Source: Bacteroidaceae bacterium (GTDB lineage Bacteria; Bacteroidota; Bacteroidia; Bacteroidales; Bacteroidaceae). From it: a stretch of DNA of 46,791 nt. The position numbers were made by a program, and so were the translations under genes. This document shows, in pieces, positions 37,162 through 46,454 of this stretch (the first letter of the stretch is position 1; each line of letters starts with the position of its first letter). A model generated the notes under the pieces. It did not search any database. It had not been told where the DNA came from and worked only from the letters and a program-made list of their open reading frames with translations. The stretch lies in contig JAGCFP010000048.1 of NCBI GenBank assembly GCA_017650045.1, positions 1-46,791 of the forward strand, in the 5' to 3' direction.

Positions 37162-39552
37162 ATGAAGAATATTAACTTAAACCTCCTTTCTGGAGTGTTG
37201 GCAGCAGGACTGACTGCCTGTTCTACTGGCCAACAGGATTTCAATGAAGACTGGGAATTTTGGAGCGACAGTCAGTCAGAACGTCAGGTGGTGGACCTGC
37301 CTCATGATGCCATGCAGACAGAGACACGTAGTGCGGATGTGCCTGAGGGTCGTCACAACGGCTTTTATCCTGGCAACATGTATCACTATGAGAAGACATT
37401 CAACACCTCTGCTGACATGCTGCAGAAGCACGTGACCCTGAAGTTTGATGGCGTGTATCGCAACAGTAAGGTGCTGGTGAACGGACAGGAAGCTGGGGGC
37501 TATCTCTATGGCTATATGCCTTTCGAGGTGTGCCTGGATGGATTGCTGAAAGCTGGCGAGAACGTGATCCGTGTGGATGTGGACAACTCTGAGATGCCCA
37601 ACAGTCGCTGGTACAGTGGCGCTGGTATCTATCGCCCTGTGACGCTCTGTGTGCAGGAGAAAGACTATATAGAAGAAGTAAGAATCAGTACACTTTCCAT
37701 CGCTCCTGCAAAGGTGGCTGTGCAGACCTCTCATCAAGGGGGTGAAATCAGCGTAAGTATCTTTGATGGAAATGCCAAGGTGGCTGAAGCTGAGGGCGAC
37801 AAAGTGGAGCTCACTGTGGATGGTGCCAAGCTGTGGAGTGCTGAGCATCCGAATCTCTACACGGCTGTGGTAGAACTGAAGAAGGATGGTAAGACGATCG
37901 AGGTGCAGGAGAAGCGCTTTGGCATTCGTCAGATCAGTTGGAATGTGCAAGATGGTCTGCTGGTGAATGGCGAGAAGGTACTGCTGAAGGGTGGCTGCAT
38001 CCATCACGACAATGGTGTGCTGGGAGCTGCTGAGTATAAGGATGCCGATCTGCGTAAGGTGGGTCTTATGAAGCAGTATGGTTTCAATGCCCTACGTATC
38101 TCACACAACCCTGCTTCTGAGGCTCTGCTGGAGGCTTGCGACGAACTGGGTATGTATGTGATGGATGAACTGTGGGACATGTGGTACATCACCAAGACGC
38201 AGTACGACTATAGCAACTACTTCCGTGCCAACTATCAGGAGGATCTCCGTCGCTTTGTAGCGCATGACTTCAATCACCCCAGCGTGATCATGTACAGCAT
38301 TGGCAACGAGGTAGGTGAGCCTGCGCAGGAAGAGGGATTGGCACTGGCAAAGGATTTGATCGCTCGCCTGCATCAGGAAGATGCCTCACGTCCTGTGACC
38401 GCTGGTATCAATATCATGATCGTGGGTCTCACAAGTATGGGACAGAACCTCTTCGCAACTGCCAATTCTGCCCAAATGGGTGGACAAGGTCCTATGACCA
38501 GTGAGCAGTATAACCAGATGATGGTGGCCTCCAGTGAGGGTATGCTGAATGCTGTGATGTTGCCTATGATGGATACGACGGCCTCTCCTGTACTGGATGC
38601 ACTGGACATTGCTGGATACAACTATGCCAGCAAACGTTATCCTATGGAAGGCGACCTTCATCCGGAACGTATCATCGTGGGTAGTGAGACCTTCCCATTC
38701 CAGTTGGCTGAAAACTGGAAGATGGTGGAAGAACTCCCCTACCTCATTGGCGATTTCATGTGGACTGCTTGGGATTATATAGGTGAGATAGGCTTAGGGT
38801 CTTGGTACTATTCTGACGATGCGAATTTTGCCAACAAGGAGTTCCCTTGGCACCTGAATGGTGGGGGCGCGCTGGACATCAACGGTAATCCAACTGGTGA
38901 AGCGCTGTTGGCTAAGGCGATTTTCACCAAAGACAACAAGCCTTATATAGGGGTGCAACCGCTGCATAAGGAGCCTCTGATTAAATCGATGTGGCGTGGT
39001 ACCAATGGTATTCCTTCTTGGAGCTGGCAAGGGTGCGAGGGCATGACAGCCACTGTGGAGGTGTTCACCAGCGCTCCAAGCGTGAAGCTTTACCTGAATG
39101 ATAAGTTGGTGGGCGAGCAGGAGGTGAAGGACTATGTGGCTACCTTCGAGGTGCCTTACGAGGCTGGTACGCTGAAGGCTGTCACCAGTGGTGGAGAGCA
39201 GACGCTGACCTCTGCAACTGGCAAGGTGGGCATTACCATTGCTCCTGAAAAAGAGAGCTACAAGGTGGGTGAACTCATCTATCTGGACATCAACCTTACG
39301 GGTGAGAATGGCGAGGTGGAATCAAAGGCGGACCGTGTGCTGAACGTACAAGTGGAAGGCGCCAAGCTGTTGGGCTTTGGCAGTCAGACACTCATCACCA
39401 CCAACACGTTCCAGAGTGGCACCTACCCCACTGCCTATGGGCGCTCACTGGCTGTGCTGAAGGCTAAGCAAGCAGGCACAGTGAAAGTGATAGTCAGTGG
39501 TGAAGGCTTAGATACAGCAACGTGCACCATCAACCTTACAGGTGATAAGTAA
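37162..39552 (+). CDS. Glycoside hydrolase family 2 lipoprotein (beta-galactosidase-like)
   Basis: A 796-residue GH2 enzyme. A lipoprotein signal ends in LTACS. Then come the jelly-roll domain (YHYEKTF...VLVNGQEAGGYLYGYMPFEV), the Ig-like domain with FGIRQISWN, and the TIM barrel starting LLKGGCIHHDNGVLG. The acid/base is Glu383 in SIGNEVGEP; the nucleophile is Glu509 in GSETFP. The C-terminal part has DUF4982-like and Ig-like domains (YKVGELIYLDINLTGENG). Substrate may be a beta-galactoside, but GH2 also covers glucuronidases and mannosidases. A TTG at 37153 precedes; the ATG at 37162 is taken. Its last 17 bases overlap the convergent DUF3943 gene. Confidence 0.9.
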   Translation: MKNINLNLLSGVLAAGLTACSTGQQDFNEDWEFWSDSQSERQVVDLPHDAMQTETRSADVPEGRHNGFYPGNMYHYEKTFNTSADMLQKHVTLKFDGVYRNSKVLVNGQEAGGYLYGYMPFEVCLDGLLKAGENVIRVDVDNSEMPNSRWYSGAGIYRPVTLCVQEKDYIEEVRISTLSIAPAKVAVQTSHQGGEISVSIFDGNAKVAEAEGDKVELTVDGAKLWSAEHPNLYTAVVELKKDGKTIEVQEKRFGIRQISWNVQDGLLVNGEKVLLKGGCIHHDNGVLGAAEYKDADLRKVGLMKQYGFNALRISHNPASEALLEACDELGMYVMDELWDMWYITKTQYDYSNYFRANYQEDLRRFVAHDFNHPSVIMYSIGNEVGEPAQEEGLALAKDLIARLHQEDASRPVTAGINIMIVGLTSMGQNLFATANSAQMGGQGPMTSEQYNQMMVASSEGMLNAVMLPMMDTTASPVLDALDIAGYNYASKRYPMEGDLHPERIIVGSETFPFQLAENWKMVEELPYLIGDFMWTAWDYIGEIGLGSWYYSDDANFANKEFPWHLNGGGALDINGNPTGEALLAKAIFTKDNKPYIGVQPLHKEPLIKSMWRGTNGIPSWSWQGCEGMTATVEVFTSAPSVKLYLNDKLVGEQEVKDYVATFEVPYEAGTLKAVTSGGEQTLTSATGKVGITIAPEKESYKVGELIYLDINLTGENGEVESKADRVLNVQVEGAKLLGFGSQTLITTNTFQSGTYPTAYGRSLAVLKAKQAGTVKVIVSGEGLDTATCTINLTGDK

Positions 39553-41860
39553 ACCCACCCCGAATCTCGAAAGTATTGGCTTTCACATTGGGATAGTACT
39601 TGTAGTGGGTACGACGATAGAACAACGAGGTGGCAAGGGATAAGCTCCAGCCTTGACGGAGGTCGATCTCCGCCATCGGGCTGATCACAAAAAGACGAGC
39701 ATTTCCCTTGTCACCTTGTGCGTTCAGATGCAGTAGGTCGACGGTACTGAGGTCTTTCTGCTCATATCCTTTCCAAGTGAACAGATGGAAATACTTGGCA
39801 TGCAGGATAAAGCGTCCAAAGTTGCTCATCTCCAGATGGGTCTTGGTCTTGATACTGAAACCACTGCCCATGTTATAGTCGCGATCTATCACGTTGTAGT
39901 AGTCGCTCTTCGTACCACCCAAGAGGATGCCACTGAGGAATACCCGTTGCTCGATGTGCGCCAATGCTCCCACCTGAGGCAAAGAAAGCACCACACCCGG
40001 ACCAACGGACGCGGCCTCACTGATGCGATAAGGCGTGAGTGAAGAGCCTTCTTTCACGGGCTTGGAATCATAGTAGTTGAAGTGCTGATAGAAGCCAAAC
40101 TCTGCCTTGATCTCGTCCTTATCCACCATCTTGAAACTCCACAGGCGTCCCAGCAGATGAAGGCCGTTGATGAAAGGCTGGTTCTTACTCAATCCGAAGG
40201 TCACCTCCGCATCGAAGAAGTCGTAAGGCTTGTTCTGCTTTCCTCGATTCAGCACATCGCCATATTCCAGATAGAAATTGATAAACGGGTTATGCTCCCC
40301 ACGGAACATCGCCCCATTATCTGCCAAGTAGCGATTACCAAAGGTCAAGGAGAAATCGATGGGGAACTGGTTGCGATCATGGTACAGATAATGGTCGTGC
40401 TTCACCCTCCAAGCCTGTCCGCTAATGATGCGATTAAATCCCTTCATAGGATCAATGAGGGTGGCAGTAGCTTCACGCAGAAAACGCTGGAAGCCTGTGG
40501 CCCGATCATTGAGCACCACATTACTGATGCGGTGGGTAATTTCACCAATGGCGATACCACCCATCGTGGTGGCCATGAGGTCGTTGATGGCAGCAGGCTC
40601 ACGCTCGCCAAAGAACTCCCACATGAGGGAACCACCCAAAGCGTAGGGAGCCGACTCCCAGAACGTCAGTCCGTTGCTGCGCGCTGAATTATAATAGAGG
40701 TTGCCATGATAAGGATGTGCAAACAGATTGGTAGAGAACTGATCATTGTCCCACACAAAGCCATCGCGCAGATTGCGTCCATAGCTATGCAGCGTGGTCT
40801 TGGCAAACTCCTCGCCCATCACAAAGCGATCGAAGCTATGTACCAGCGCATTGATGCCTGTGACCTCTGCAGCAGCTACCCAGTAACGCTTACGTGGAGA
40901 GGGAGCCAACAAGGTTTCGTCTGTCACTCCAACCTCTTCGTCGTTCCATCTGTACAACAGGTTATTGGTGCCACGCTCCATACGCATGGAGAGTCCGCCC
41001 TCCAGAATCAGGCGTTGGCGATAACGCTTGGAATGATGGTAATGACGGGTGTCGCCATAGCCCAAAGTGGCGAAGACCCCTAAACGCTTCGTCAGTTGGT
41101 AATCAGCATTGACGCGCACCTGCAGCGAATACAGACGCTCAGGCTTCCCTGCGCTCTCATGCTCGAAAGTCTCTATGTGCTGAAAGCCCACATCCCCACT
41201 GAGCGAGAAACGGGGTGAGAGCATGAAATACTGTCCGATGCGATAGGTCAGTGCCCCAGAGAATTTCTTATCAAGGCCCATATAGTGCGTGCCCACGCCA
41301 ATGATGCTGTAGGTACTGCGATTGCGGTAACGAATGCCCACATTGCCCTTAGAGGCCGTGCCTGCATAAAACAGATAGTCGATGGTGGTATTAGGGTTCA
41401 CGTTCACCAGTCCCAGTTTATGGGCAATGGTATCACGAGTAATGTTCACCACACCCACCTGCCATCCTTTAGGATGACTCAGTGCCACATTGATCAGTCC
41501 GATCTGTGTGCCACTCAGGGAGTCGGCATAGTTGGCAGCACCCAGTTGCAAACCACGCATATAGTCGGAAGAGACATTGAGCAGTGACGAGAACTGTATG
41601 CCCAACTCCATGCCTCGCGTGATGTTACTGAGTCCACTTAGCTGAATGCCTTTCAAAGGACCAGCCGACATGTTGGTGAACGTAGAGAGTTGCACGCCCT
41701 TAGAAGCTCCTGTGGCGATGGAAGAGATAAGTCCCACCTGCACATGCTTCACGGTGTCTTGAGAGCTCACAATGCCTATAGGGAAACGCTGGGCTTGGGC
41801 CACTGCAAACGGAAGCAGTGCCAGCAAAAAGAGGTATGTACGCATAAAAAAGGTTTTCAT
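39536..41860 (-). CDS. DUF3943 outer-membrane protein
   Basis: A 774-residue protein with a Sec signal (YLFLLALLPFAVAQAQ). Residues about 30-150 contain a repeating G-(V/I)-Q-(L/I)-x(3)-N pattern (GVQLSTFTN, GIQLSGLSN, GIQFSSLLN, GLQLGAANY, GTQIGLIN) typical of Bacteroidota surface repeats. The middle, from LFAHPYHGNLYYNSARSNG through ALGGSLMWEFFGEREPAAINDLMATTMGG, is the DUF3943 domain, and the rest is rich in alternating strands ending in Leu, as in outer-membrane barrels. An upstream in-frame start at 41899 lies before the -7 box (TATCTTCG, 41868-41875), so 41860 is used. Function unknown. Confidence 0.87.
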   Translation of the reverse strand: MKTFFMRTYLFLLALLPFAVAQAQRFPIGIVSSQDTVKHVQVGLISSIATGASKGVQLSTFTNMSAGPLKGIQLSGLSNITRGMELGIQFSSLLNVSSDYMRGLQLGAANYADSLSGTQIGLINVALSHPKGWQVGVVNITRDTIAHKLGLVNVNPNTTIDYLFYAGTASKGNVGIRYRNRSTYSIIGVGTHYMGLDKKFSGALTYRIGQYFMLSPRFSLSGDVGFQHIETFEHESAGKPERLYSLQVRVNADYQLTKRLGVFATLGYGDTRHYHHSKRYRQRLILEGGLSMRMERGTNNLLYRWNDEEVGVTDETLLAPSPRKRYWVAAAEVTGINALVHSFDRFVMGEEFAKTTLHSYGRNLRDGFVWDNDQFSTNLFAHPYHGNLYYNSARSNGLTFWESAPYALGGSLMWEFFGEREPAAINDLMATTMGGIAIGEITHRISNVVLNDRATGFQRFLREATATLIDPMKGFNRIISGQAWRVKHDHYLYHDRNQFPIDFSLTFGNRYLADNGAMFRGEHNPFINFYLEYGDVLNRGKQNKPYDFFDAEVTFGLSKNQPFINGLHLLGRLWSFKMVDKDEIKAEFGFYQHFNYYDSKPVKEGSSLTPYRISEAASVGPGVVLSLPQVGALAHIEQRVFLSGILLGGTKSDYYNVIDRDYNMGSGFSIKTKTHLEMSNFGRFILHAKYFHLFTWKGYEQKDLSTVDLLHLNAQGDKGNARLFVISPMAEIDLRQGWSLSLATSLFYRRTHYKYYPNVKANTFEIRGGFTYHL

Positions 41861-41867
41861 AACGCTG

Positions 41868-41875
41868 CGAAGATA
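41868..41875 (-). promoter_or_regulatory. Promoter -7 box of the DUF3943 gene
   Basis: TATCTTCG on the minus strand, eight bases before the ATG at 41860; divergent from the box at 41930. Confidence 0.5.
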
Positions 41876-41929
41876 CGTTTTTTTTTTGCTTTTACACACG
41901 ATATCCCCCCAATTTATTGTTCAATTTAT

Positions 41930-41937
41930 TACCTTTG
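41930..41937 (+). promoter_or_regulatory. Promoter -7 box of the HD hydrolase gene
   Basis: TACCTTTG, 18 bases before the ATG at 41956. Confidence 0.6.
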
Positions 41938-41955
41938 CATGAATTTATTTAGGAT

Positions 41956-42582
41956 ATGGAGAATAAGGAGATACATCTCAACATCAGTCTGCAGGAAGAG
42001 CAGATCCTCGTAGCGTATGATGCAGAAGACAAGCTGGAGGTCTGTGGGCCAACGGTGGCAGACGTGAAGCAGAAAGCTATAGAGGCTGTGCAAGCGCTTT
42101 ATGGCAAGGACTACCAGGTGAGCTTCAGCTACATCTATGTGGAGGAGGAATATCAGGCGCTCTTCGAGAAAGCCATCGGCCTTATGCTGGAGAAGCATCG
42201 CGGACAAAAGGATAAGGCGGGGAAGCCCTATTACGGACACCTTATCCGTGTGGCACAGGATGTCTTCACAGGCAAACGCAAGATCGTGGCGCTGTTGCAC
42301 GATATCGTGGAGGATACGGATGCCACGCCAGAATTTCTGTTGCAACAAGGATTCCCCTCAGAGATTGTAGAAGCTGTGGAAGCCATCAGTCACAGAGAAG
42401 ACGAGAGCTATGAGGCGTTCATCAACAGGGTGGCTCAGAATCCGTTGGCAACAACGGTGAAGATCTCCGACCTGGAAGACAATATGGATATCTTCCGCCT
42501 GAAAGAAATCACGGAAGAAGACAGGCTCCGCCTTAACAAGTATCTGAAGGCGTGGCGCCAACTGGTGGAGCTGGAGGGTTAG
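41956..42582 (+). CDS. HD-domain hydrolase related to (p)ppGpp hydrolases
   Basis: A 208-residue protein. The first 65 residues are an extra alpha+beta piece; the rest is the HD fold of SpoT/MESH1-type enzymes: His95 (YYGHLIRVA), His115-Asp116 (ALLHDIVEDT) and Asp172 (KISDLEDN). There is no synthetase, TGS or ACT domain, so this is a stand-alone hydrolase like the small alarmone hydrolases, which remove pyrophosphate from (p)ppGpp or use NADPH. The glycine and basic residues around the first His would decide the substrate and could not be judged. It lies between a divergent outer-membrane gene and a convergent FAD enzyme, with just three bases before the latter's stop. Confidence 0.85.
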   Translation: MENKEIHLNISLQEEQILVAYDAEDKLEVCGPTVADVKQKAIEAVQALYGKDYQVSFSYIYVEEEYQALFEKAIGLMLEKHRGQKDKAGKPYYGHLIRVAQDVFTGKRKIVALLHDIVEDTDATPEFLLQQGFPSEIVEAVEAISHREDESYEAFINRVAQNPLATTVKISDLEDNMDIFRLKEITEEDRLRLNKYLKAWRQLVELEG

Positions 42583-42585
42583 CCT

Positions 42586-44148
42586 TCACTTCGCAGAGGC
42601 TTCCATCTGCTGATAGACTTTCGTGGCATCTACGCTCTGTACGATGCCTCCACACTGATCAATCGCCTGACAAGCGGCCAAAGCTGCACTCTGTCCCAGC
42701 ACCATAAAGACTGGCTCCATACGGATGCTGCCATAGGCGATGTGGGAAGCTGAGAGGCACACGGGCACCAGCAGGTTTCTACATTCCTCCTCGCGAGGCG
42801 TGATGGAGCGGTAGGACACGCGATAAGGTTCCTTGATGCCTATCTCTACGTTGCCTTCATTCTTCACCATCCCTTGAATGACGTAGCGCCCACAGTTGTG
42901 CGAATCCATCGTGTAGGCAGCCCACCCAATGTAATCGTCCACTTGCACCCTACTCTCACAGTCGGCTTGTGTCATTACGTAGCGTCCCAGCATCCTGCGA
43001 CTCTCACGGATGTAGAGCTGAGGGGTAAAGTGGTCGCTGGTGAGGAACTCATCCTTGGGATAGCCCCAACGCAGCATCTCCTGACGTACGTTTTCAGGGA
43101 TGCGTTCATCATGCCCCACGAAGTAGAGCAAGCCCTTGGTATAGTCCAGATGCTGCTTGGCAATCTCTGCGCGACGCTCATAGCTGGCTGTGGGATAGTC
43201 CCAATTTTCCCCAATCACATCCGTAGAGAAGCCCCCACGATTATTGATGTCCGTCTTATGGTTAGGCATACGGCTCCAGATGAAGATATCCTCCAGTCCT
43301 CTGTCTGTGAAAGGAGCACGCTCTTTCATACGGATCAGCAGTTCGTATTTCGTAGGGTCGTAGTTCTCAGGCTCTGTGATGGGAATCAGATTGTCAGGAT
43401 CATCCGTCAGCGTGATGCGATAGTTGTACGCCTGAATGTGCTTGTCGCCCTGTCCAGGCAACATAGGTTCTCCTGGAAGGATACCATAGAGCAATCCGCT
43501 TGAAGGATCGCCTTTCACCACCCAGGGATCCACATAGTCGGGAAACTGGTGATGAAGCGACCAGAACGACCCATTCCACGTCTCGCCATATACCTCATTG
43601 CCCTCACGTCCAGTGGTAAAGCTCACGTTGCTGTTGGCCATCAGGTCACCCTCATAAGAGCAGTCGATGTACTCCTTCGCCCAAATGGTAATATTGGTAT
43701 TTTTCGAAGGGTGCTTGCTATCCTCCACCACGATGTATTTTATCACGTTGTTCTCCATCTGCACACTGAAGAGGCGATGGTTGTAGAGCACCTTCACCCC
43801 AGCCTCATCGATGTATTCCTGATAGATTTGGAGCGCCACCTTAGGCTCGAAGGCGAAGTGCATCTCCGAAGTGCCGTAATACTCTCCTATGCGCTTGTAG
43901 AAGTTGTAAGTATAACCCTTCATGATGTAAGGATTACCGATGTCTGTGGCACCCAAGCCACCAGTGGTGAGTCCGCCAATACGGTCGGTTGGCTCCACCA
44001 ACAGTACGCTCTTACCTGCCTTACGGGCCGTGTAGGCAGCCATCACTCCAGAGGAGGTTCCGCCATAAATACAGATATCGACTGTCTCAACGGCATAGGT
44101 GCTCATCGCAGCGACCAATGCCAGCAACCATAGGAAAATCTTCTTCAT
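42586..44148 (-). CDS. Exported FAD-dependent oxidoreductase
   Basis: A 520-residue protein of the FAD_oxidored family (PF12831). It has a Sec signal (MKKIFLWLLALVAAMSTYA), then VDICIYGGTSSGVMAAYTARKAGKSVLLVEP, which holds the dinucleotide-binding GGxSSG, and the family's RIGGLTTGGLGATDIGNP. Conserved family segments follow: EYIDCSYEGDLMA, ESRRMLGRYVMTQAD and HIAYGSIRMEPVFM. The open frame continues upstream through the NUDIX gene on the other strand, but signal peptide and promoter (TATATTTG, 44176-44183) place the start at 44148. In Bacteroidota such enzymes often occur with polysaccharide utilisation genes. The substrate is unknown. Confidence 0.88.
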   Translation of the reverse strand: MKKIFLWLLALVAAMSTYAVETVDICIYGGTSSGVMAAYTARKAGKSVLLVEPTDRIGGLTTGGLGATDIGNPYIMKGYTYNFYKRIGEYYGTSEMHFAFEPKVALQIYQEYIDEAGVKVLYNHRLFSVQMENNVIKYIVVEDSKHPSKNTNITIWAKEYIDCSYEGDLMANSNVSFTTGREGNEVYGETWNGSFWSLHHQFPDYVDPWVVKGDPSSGLLYGILPGEPMLPGQGDKHIQAYNYRITLTDDPDNLIPITEPENYDPTKYELLIRMKERAPFTDRGLEDIFIWSRMPNHKTDINNRGGFSTDVIGENWDYPTASYERRAEIAKQHLDYTKGLLYFVGHDERIPENVRQEMLRWGYPKDEFLTSDHFTPQLYIRESRRMLGRYVMTQADCESRVQVDDYIGWAAYTMDSHNCGRYVIQGMVKNEGNVEIGIKEPYRVSYRSITPREEECRNLLVPVCLSASHIAYGSIRMEPVFMVLGQSAALAACQAIDQCGGIVQSVDATKVYQQMEASAK

Positions 44149-44175
44149 AGTTTCTACGTATTGATAAAAGGTTTT

Positions 44176-44183
44176 CAAATATA
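44176..44183 (-). promoter_or_regulatory. Promoter -7 box of the FAD oxidoreductase gene
   Basis: TATATTTG on the minus strand, 27 bases before the ATG at 44148. Confidence 0.6.
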
Positions 44184-44262
44184 GCAACAAAAAATCGAAT
44201 GGCGCACCTTTATCTGACAAAAAAGTGATATCTTTACGCGAAAATAAAGAAAGGTACAGAAA

Positions 44263-44805
44263 ATGAAAGATATGTCTTATAAGATAGTGAGCAGCGAATA
44301 CCTCATCAAACGCCCTTGGCTCACTGCCCGTCGCGATAAGGTACAGTTGCCCGATGGAAGAATAAACCCTGAGTATTATGTGCTGGAATACCCCACGTGG
44401 ATCAACGTGATAGCCATCACTAAAGAGGGACAGATGGTGCTGGTGCGCCAATATCGTCACGGGTTGCAACGTACCAACTTCGAGATTGTGGCAGGCTGTA
44501 TGGAAGAAGGCGAACAGCCCATCGATGCTGCTAAGCGCGAACTGATGGAGGAAACGGGCTTTGGTGGTGGCGAGTGGCAGGAAATCATGCAGCTTTGTGC
44601 CAACCCCAGTACCACCAACAACATGACGCACAGCTTCCTGGCGAAGGGTGTGGAGCGTATCAGCACCCAGCATTTAGATGCGACAGAAGACATCGAGGTC
44701 TATCTCTTCCCTCAAGAAGAGGTGCGCCAGATGCTGGAGCGTGGCGACTTTGTTCAAGCCCTGATGATCGCTCCGCTGTGGAAGTATTTCTCCGTGCTGG
44801 CGTAA
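44263..44805 (+). CDS. NUDIX hydrolase (ADP-ribose pyrophosphatase-like)
   Basis: A 180-residue NUDIX enzyme. The Nudix box runs from GCMEEGEQ to REL MEETGF, matching Gx5Ex7REUxEExGU. Upstream, MVLVRQYRHGLQRTNFEIVAG is the substrate-side strand and ExxAG of ADP-ribose/ADP-sugar pyrophosphatases, and CANPSTTNNMTHSFLAKGV follows, as in that subfamily. It would split nucleoside diphosphate sugars into a sugar phosphate and a nucleoside monophosphate in the cytoplasm. A TATCTTTA at 44229-44236 may be the -7 box. The start is at 44263 or three codons later (44272). It is divergent from the FAD enzyme. Confidence 0.9.
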   Translation: MKDMSYKIVSSEYLIKRPWLTARRDKVQLPDGRINPEYYVLEYPTWINVIAITKEGQMVLVRQYRHGLQRTNFEIVAGCMEEGEQPIDAAKRELMEETGFGGGEWQEIMQLCANPSTTNNMTHSFLAKGVERISTQHLDATEDIEVYLFPQEEVRQMLERGDFVQALMIAPLWKYFSVLA

Positions 44806-44917
44806 ACTGTCTTTTGCAGATGCACACACGAACACTTTTTCCTGTGCGTAGCCGCAAATTTTCCTTGGCGTAGGAATTATTCGTCAACAGAAACGGGGGG
44901 ATTGGTGTAAAAACTGC

Positions 44918-44947
44918 TTGGCTATTGAACTAAACGCGTTAGCTTTG
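44918..44947 (+). promoter_or_regulatory. Promoter of the TonB-plug gene
   Basis: TTG (44918-44920) and TAGCTTTG (44940-44947), spacing 19. The remainder of 44806-44970 shows no gene. Confidence 0.6.
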
Positions 44948-44970
44948 CCTCACAAATCAAAATAACGCAA

Positions 44971-45564
44971 ATGAAAACAAAGAACAATCAATTCACAATC
45001 GGGATATTATTCCTGTCAATGAGCCTATTCTGTGCAACCCCATCAGTGCTGGCACAGGATATGGTAACAGCCGTTGGTAACGACGGTTTAGAGAAAACAG
45101 TGAGCTACGATGTGGCCAAATTTACAGACGTGCGCGACAAGAAACTGGAGGACGTGATGAAGAAGATGCCTGGTCTCACAGCAATGGAGAGAAACGGGTC
45201 AACATCCTTCATGTATAATGGTATGTACGTAGAAAAAATCTATGTGAACGGACTCGATATGCTGGAGGGCAACTATGCCCCTGTGTATAATATGAAGCCT
45301 GAAGACGTGGAACGACAGGAATTCACGGAGAATCATGTGGGCATCAAGGTGATGAAGGGCGTGCAATATAGCGACAATGCTGCCATCAATGTGGTGCTGA
45401 AAGAGCATGCGCAGTCTAAGTGGACGGGCTCCATCAAAGGCGGACTGGGTGTTACCCCTCTTTTGATGAACGCTGATGTGAATGCCTTGAACATCGGACA
45501 GAAGATGCAAACCACCGTGCTGCTGAAGGCCATGAGACCTATCAGTCTTTCAGCAATTCCATAG
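44971..45564 (+). pseudogene. Outer-membrane TonB-type receptor, truncated to its plug
   Basis: The frame encodes a Sec signal (LFCATPSVLAQ) and a plug-like domain: KFTDVRDKKLEDVMKKMPGL, YVEKIYVNGLDMLEG, VGIKVMKG and AAINVVLKE, as in Bacteroidota TonB-dependent receptors. It stops after 197 residues, while full receptors have a 500-800-residue barrel. After GQKMQTTVLLKA (to about 45530) the next residues (MRPISLSAIP) are the out-of-frame reading of a sensor-kinase sequence that continues in another frame. So the barrel was lost by a deletion that fused the plug to the middle of the next gene. The product, if made, would be a soluble plug fragment. Confidence 0.8.
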
Positions 45565-46451
45565 AGCATTTCATTCCTATCTATGTGCTCTATTTCCTTA
45601 ACTACTACCTGTTAGTTCCACGTTATTACAACAAGCAGAAACCTGTCTTCATTGCAATCAACGTCGTTCTGAGTTTGCTTTTCACTTTCGGATATGAGGT
45701 CATAGACGATGGTTTCTTCTGGAGAGACAGGCATTTCAATGCCTCCAGATTCTTCTTCTCTTTTGCTTTTGAAGCTGTGATGTATCTACTGGCTGCTGCC
45801 TGTGCCTTAGCTGTGCGCTCTATCATGCGCCTGAACCATGTGGAACTGCAGCTGAAGGAGTTGAAACAACAGAATGCAGAAGCTGAGTTGGTGTGGCTGA
45901 AGAACCAACTGAATCCGCACTTCCTCTTCAACACGCTGAACAACATTTCGAGTCTGGTGCAGATTAATGCAGACGATGCACAAGACAGCATTACTGAGCT
46001 CAGCGACCTGCTACGCTATGCCCTCTATGAGACCAACAAGCCCGTTGTAGCGCTGGCTGATGAGGTGGACTTCATGCATAACTACGTGCAACTGATGAAG
46101 CTGCGTTGCAGCGATAAAGTGCAGGTAGAGACCCACTTTGAGGTACCCTCAGAGCCCGTCTTCATCGCTCCGATGATTTTCATCTCTGTGCTGGAGAATG
46201 CCTTCAAGCATGGAGTGAGCTCACATGAAGCCTCATTCATCAAGGCGACCTTAAAGGTTGTTGACGGACTAATTACTTTCACTTGTGATAACACCAATTT
46301 CCCAAAGAAGGCAGATGCAACTACAGGGAAAGGCGTAGGCATAGAGAACCTCCAACGCAGGTTGCAACTACTCTACCCACACAGGAACCAGTATGTTTAC
46401 GCTCTGAAAGACGGTGTGTATCATGTAGAAATCAGCTTAAAAACTTCATAA
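45531..46451 (+). pseudogene. LytS/YehU-type sensor histidine kinase missing its N terminus
   Basis: The frame is open from at least 45516, but kinase-like sequence begins at about 45531 (HETYQSFSNSIEHFIPIYVLYFLNYYLLVPRYYNK), inside the previous frame; there is no ATG upstream, and a GTG at 45585 is the first possible start. Two further membrane helices follow, then a linker helix, the His_kinase box NPHFLFNTLNN, and an ATPase domain (ISVLENAFKHG, the G-rich GKGVGIENL). The C-terminal half looks intact, so autophosphorylation could survive if translation starts at 45585. The first helices of the sensor are missing, lost at the junction with the TonB-type gene. Confidence 0.75.
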
Positions 46452-46454
46452 ATC

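Noticed and set aside
44149-44673. N-terminal extension of the FAD oxidoreductase
   Set aside because: It overlaps the NUDIX gene on the other strand; the signal peptide and the -7 box at 44176-44183 place the true start at 44148.
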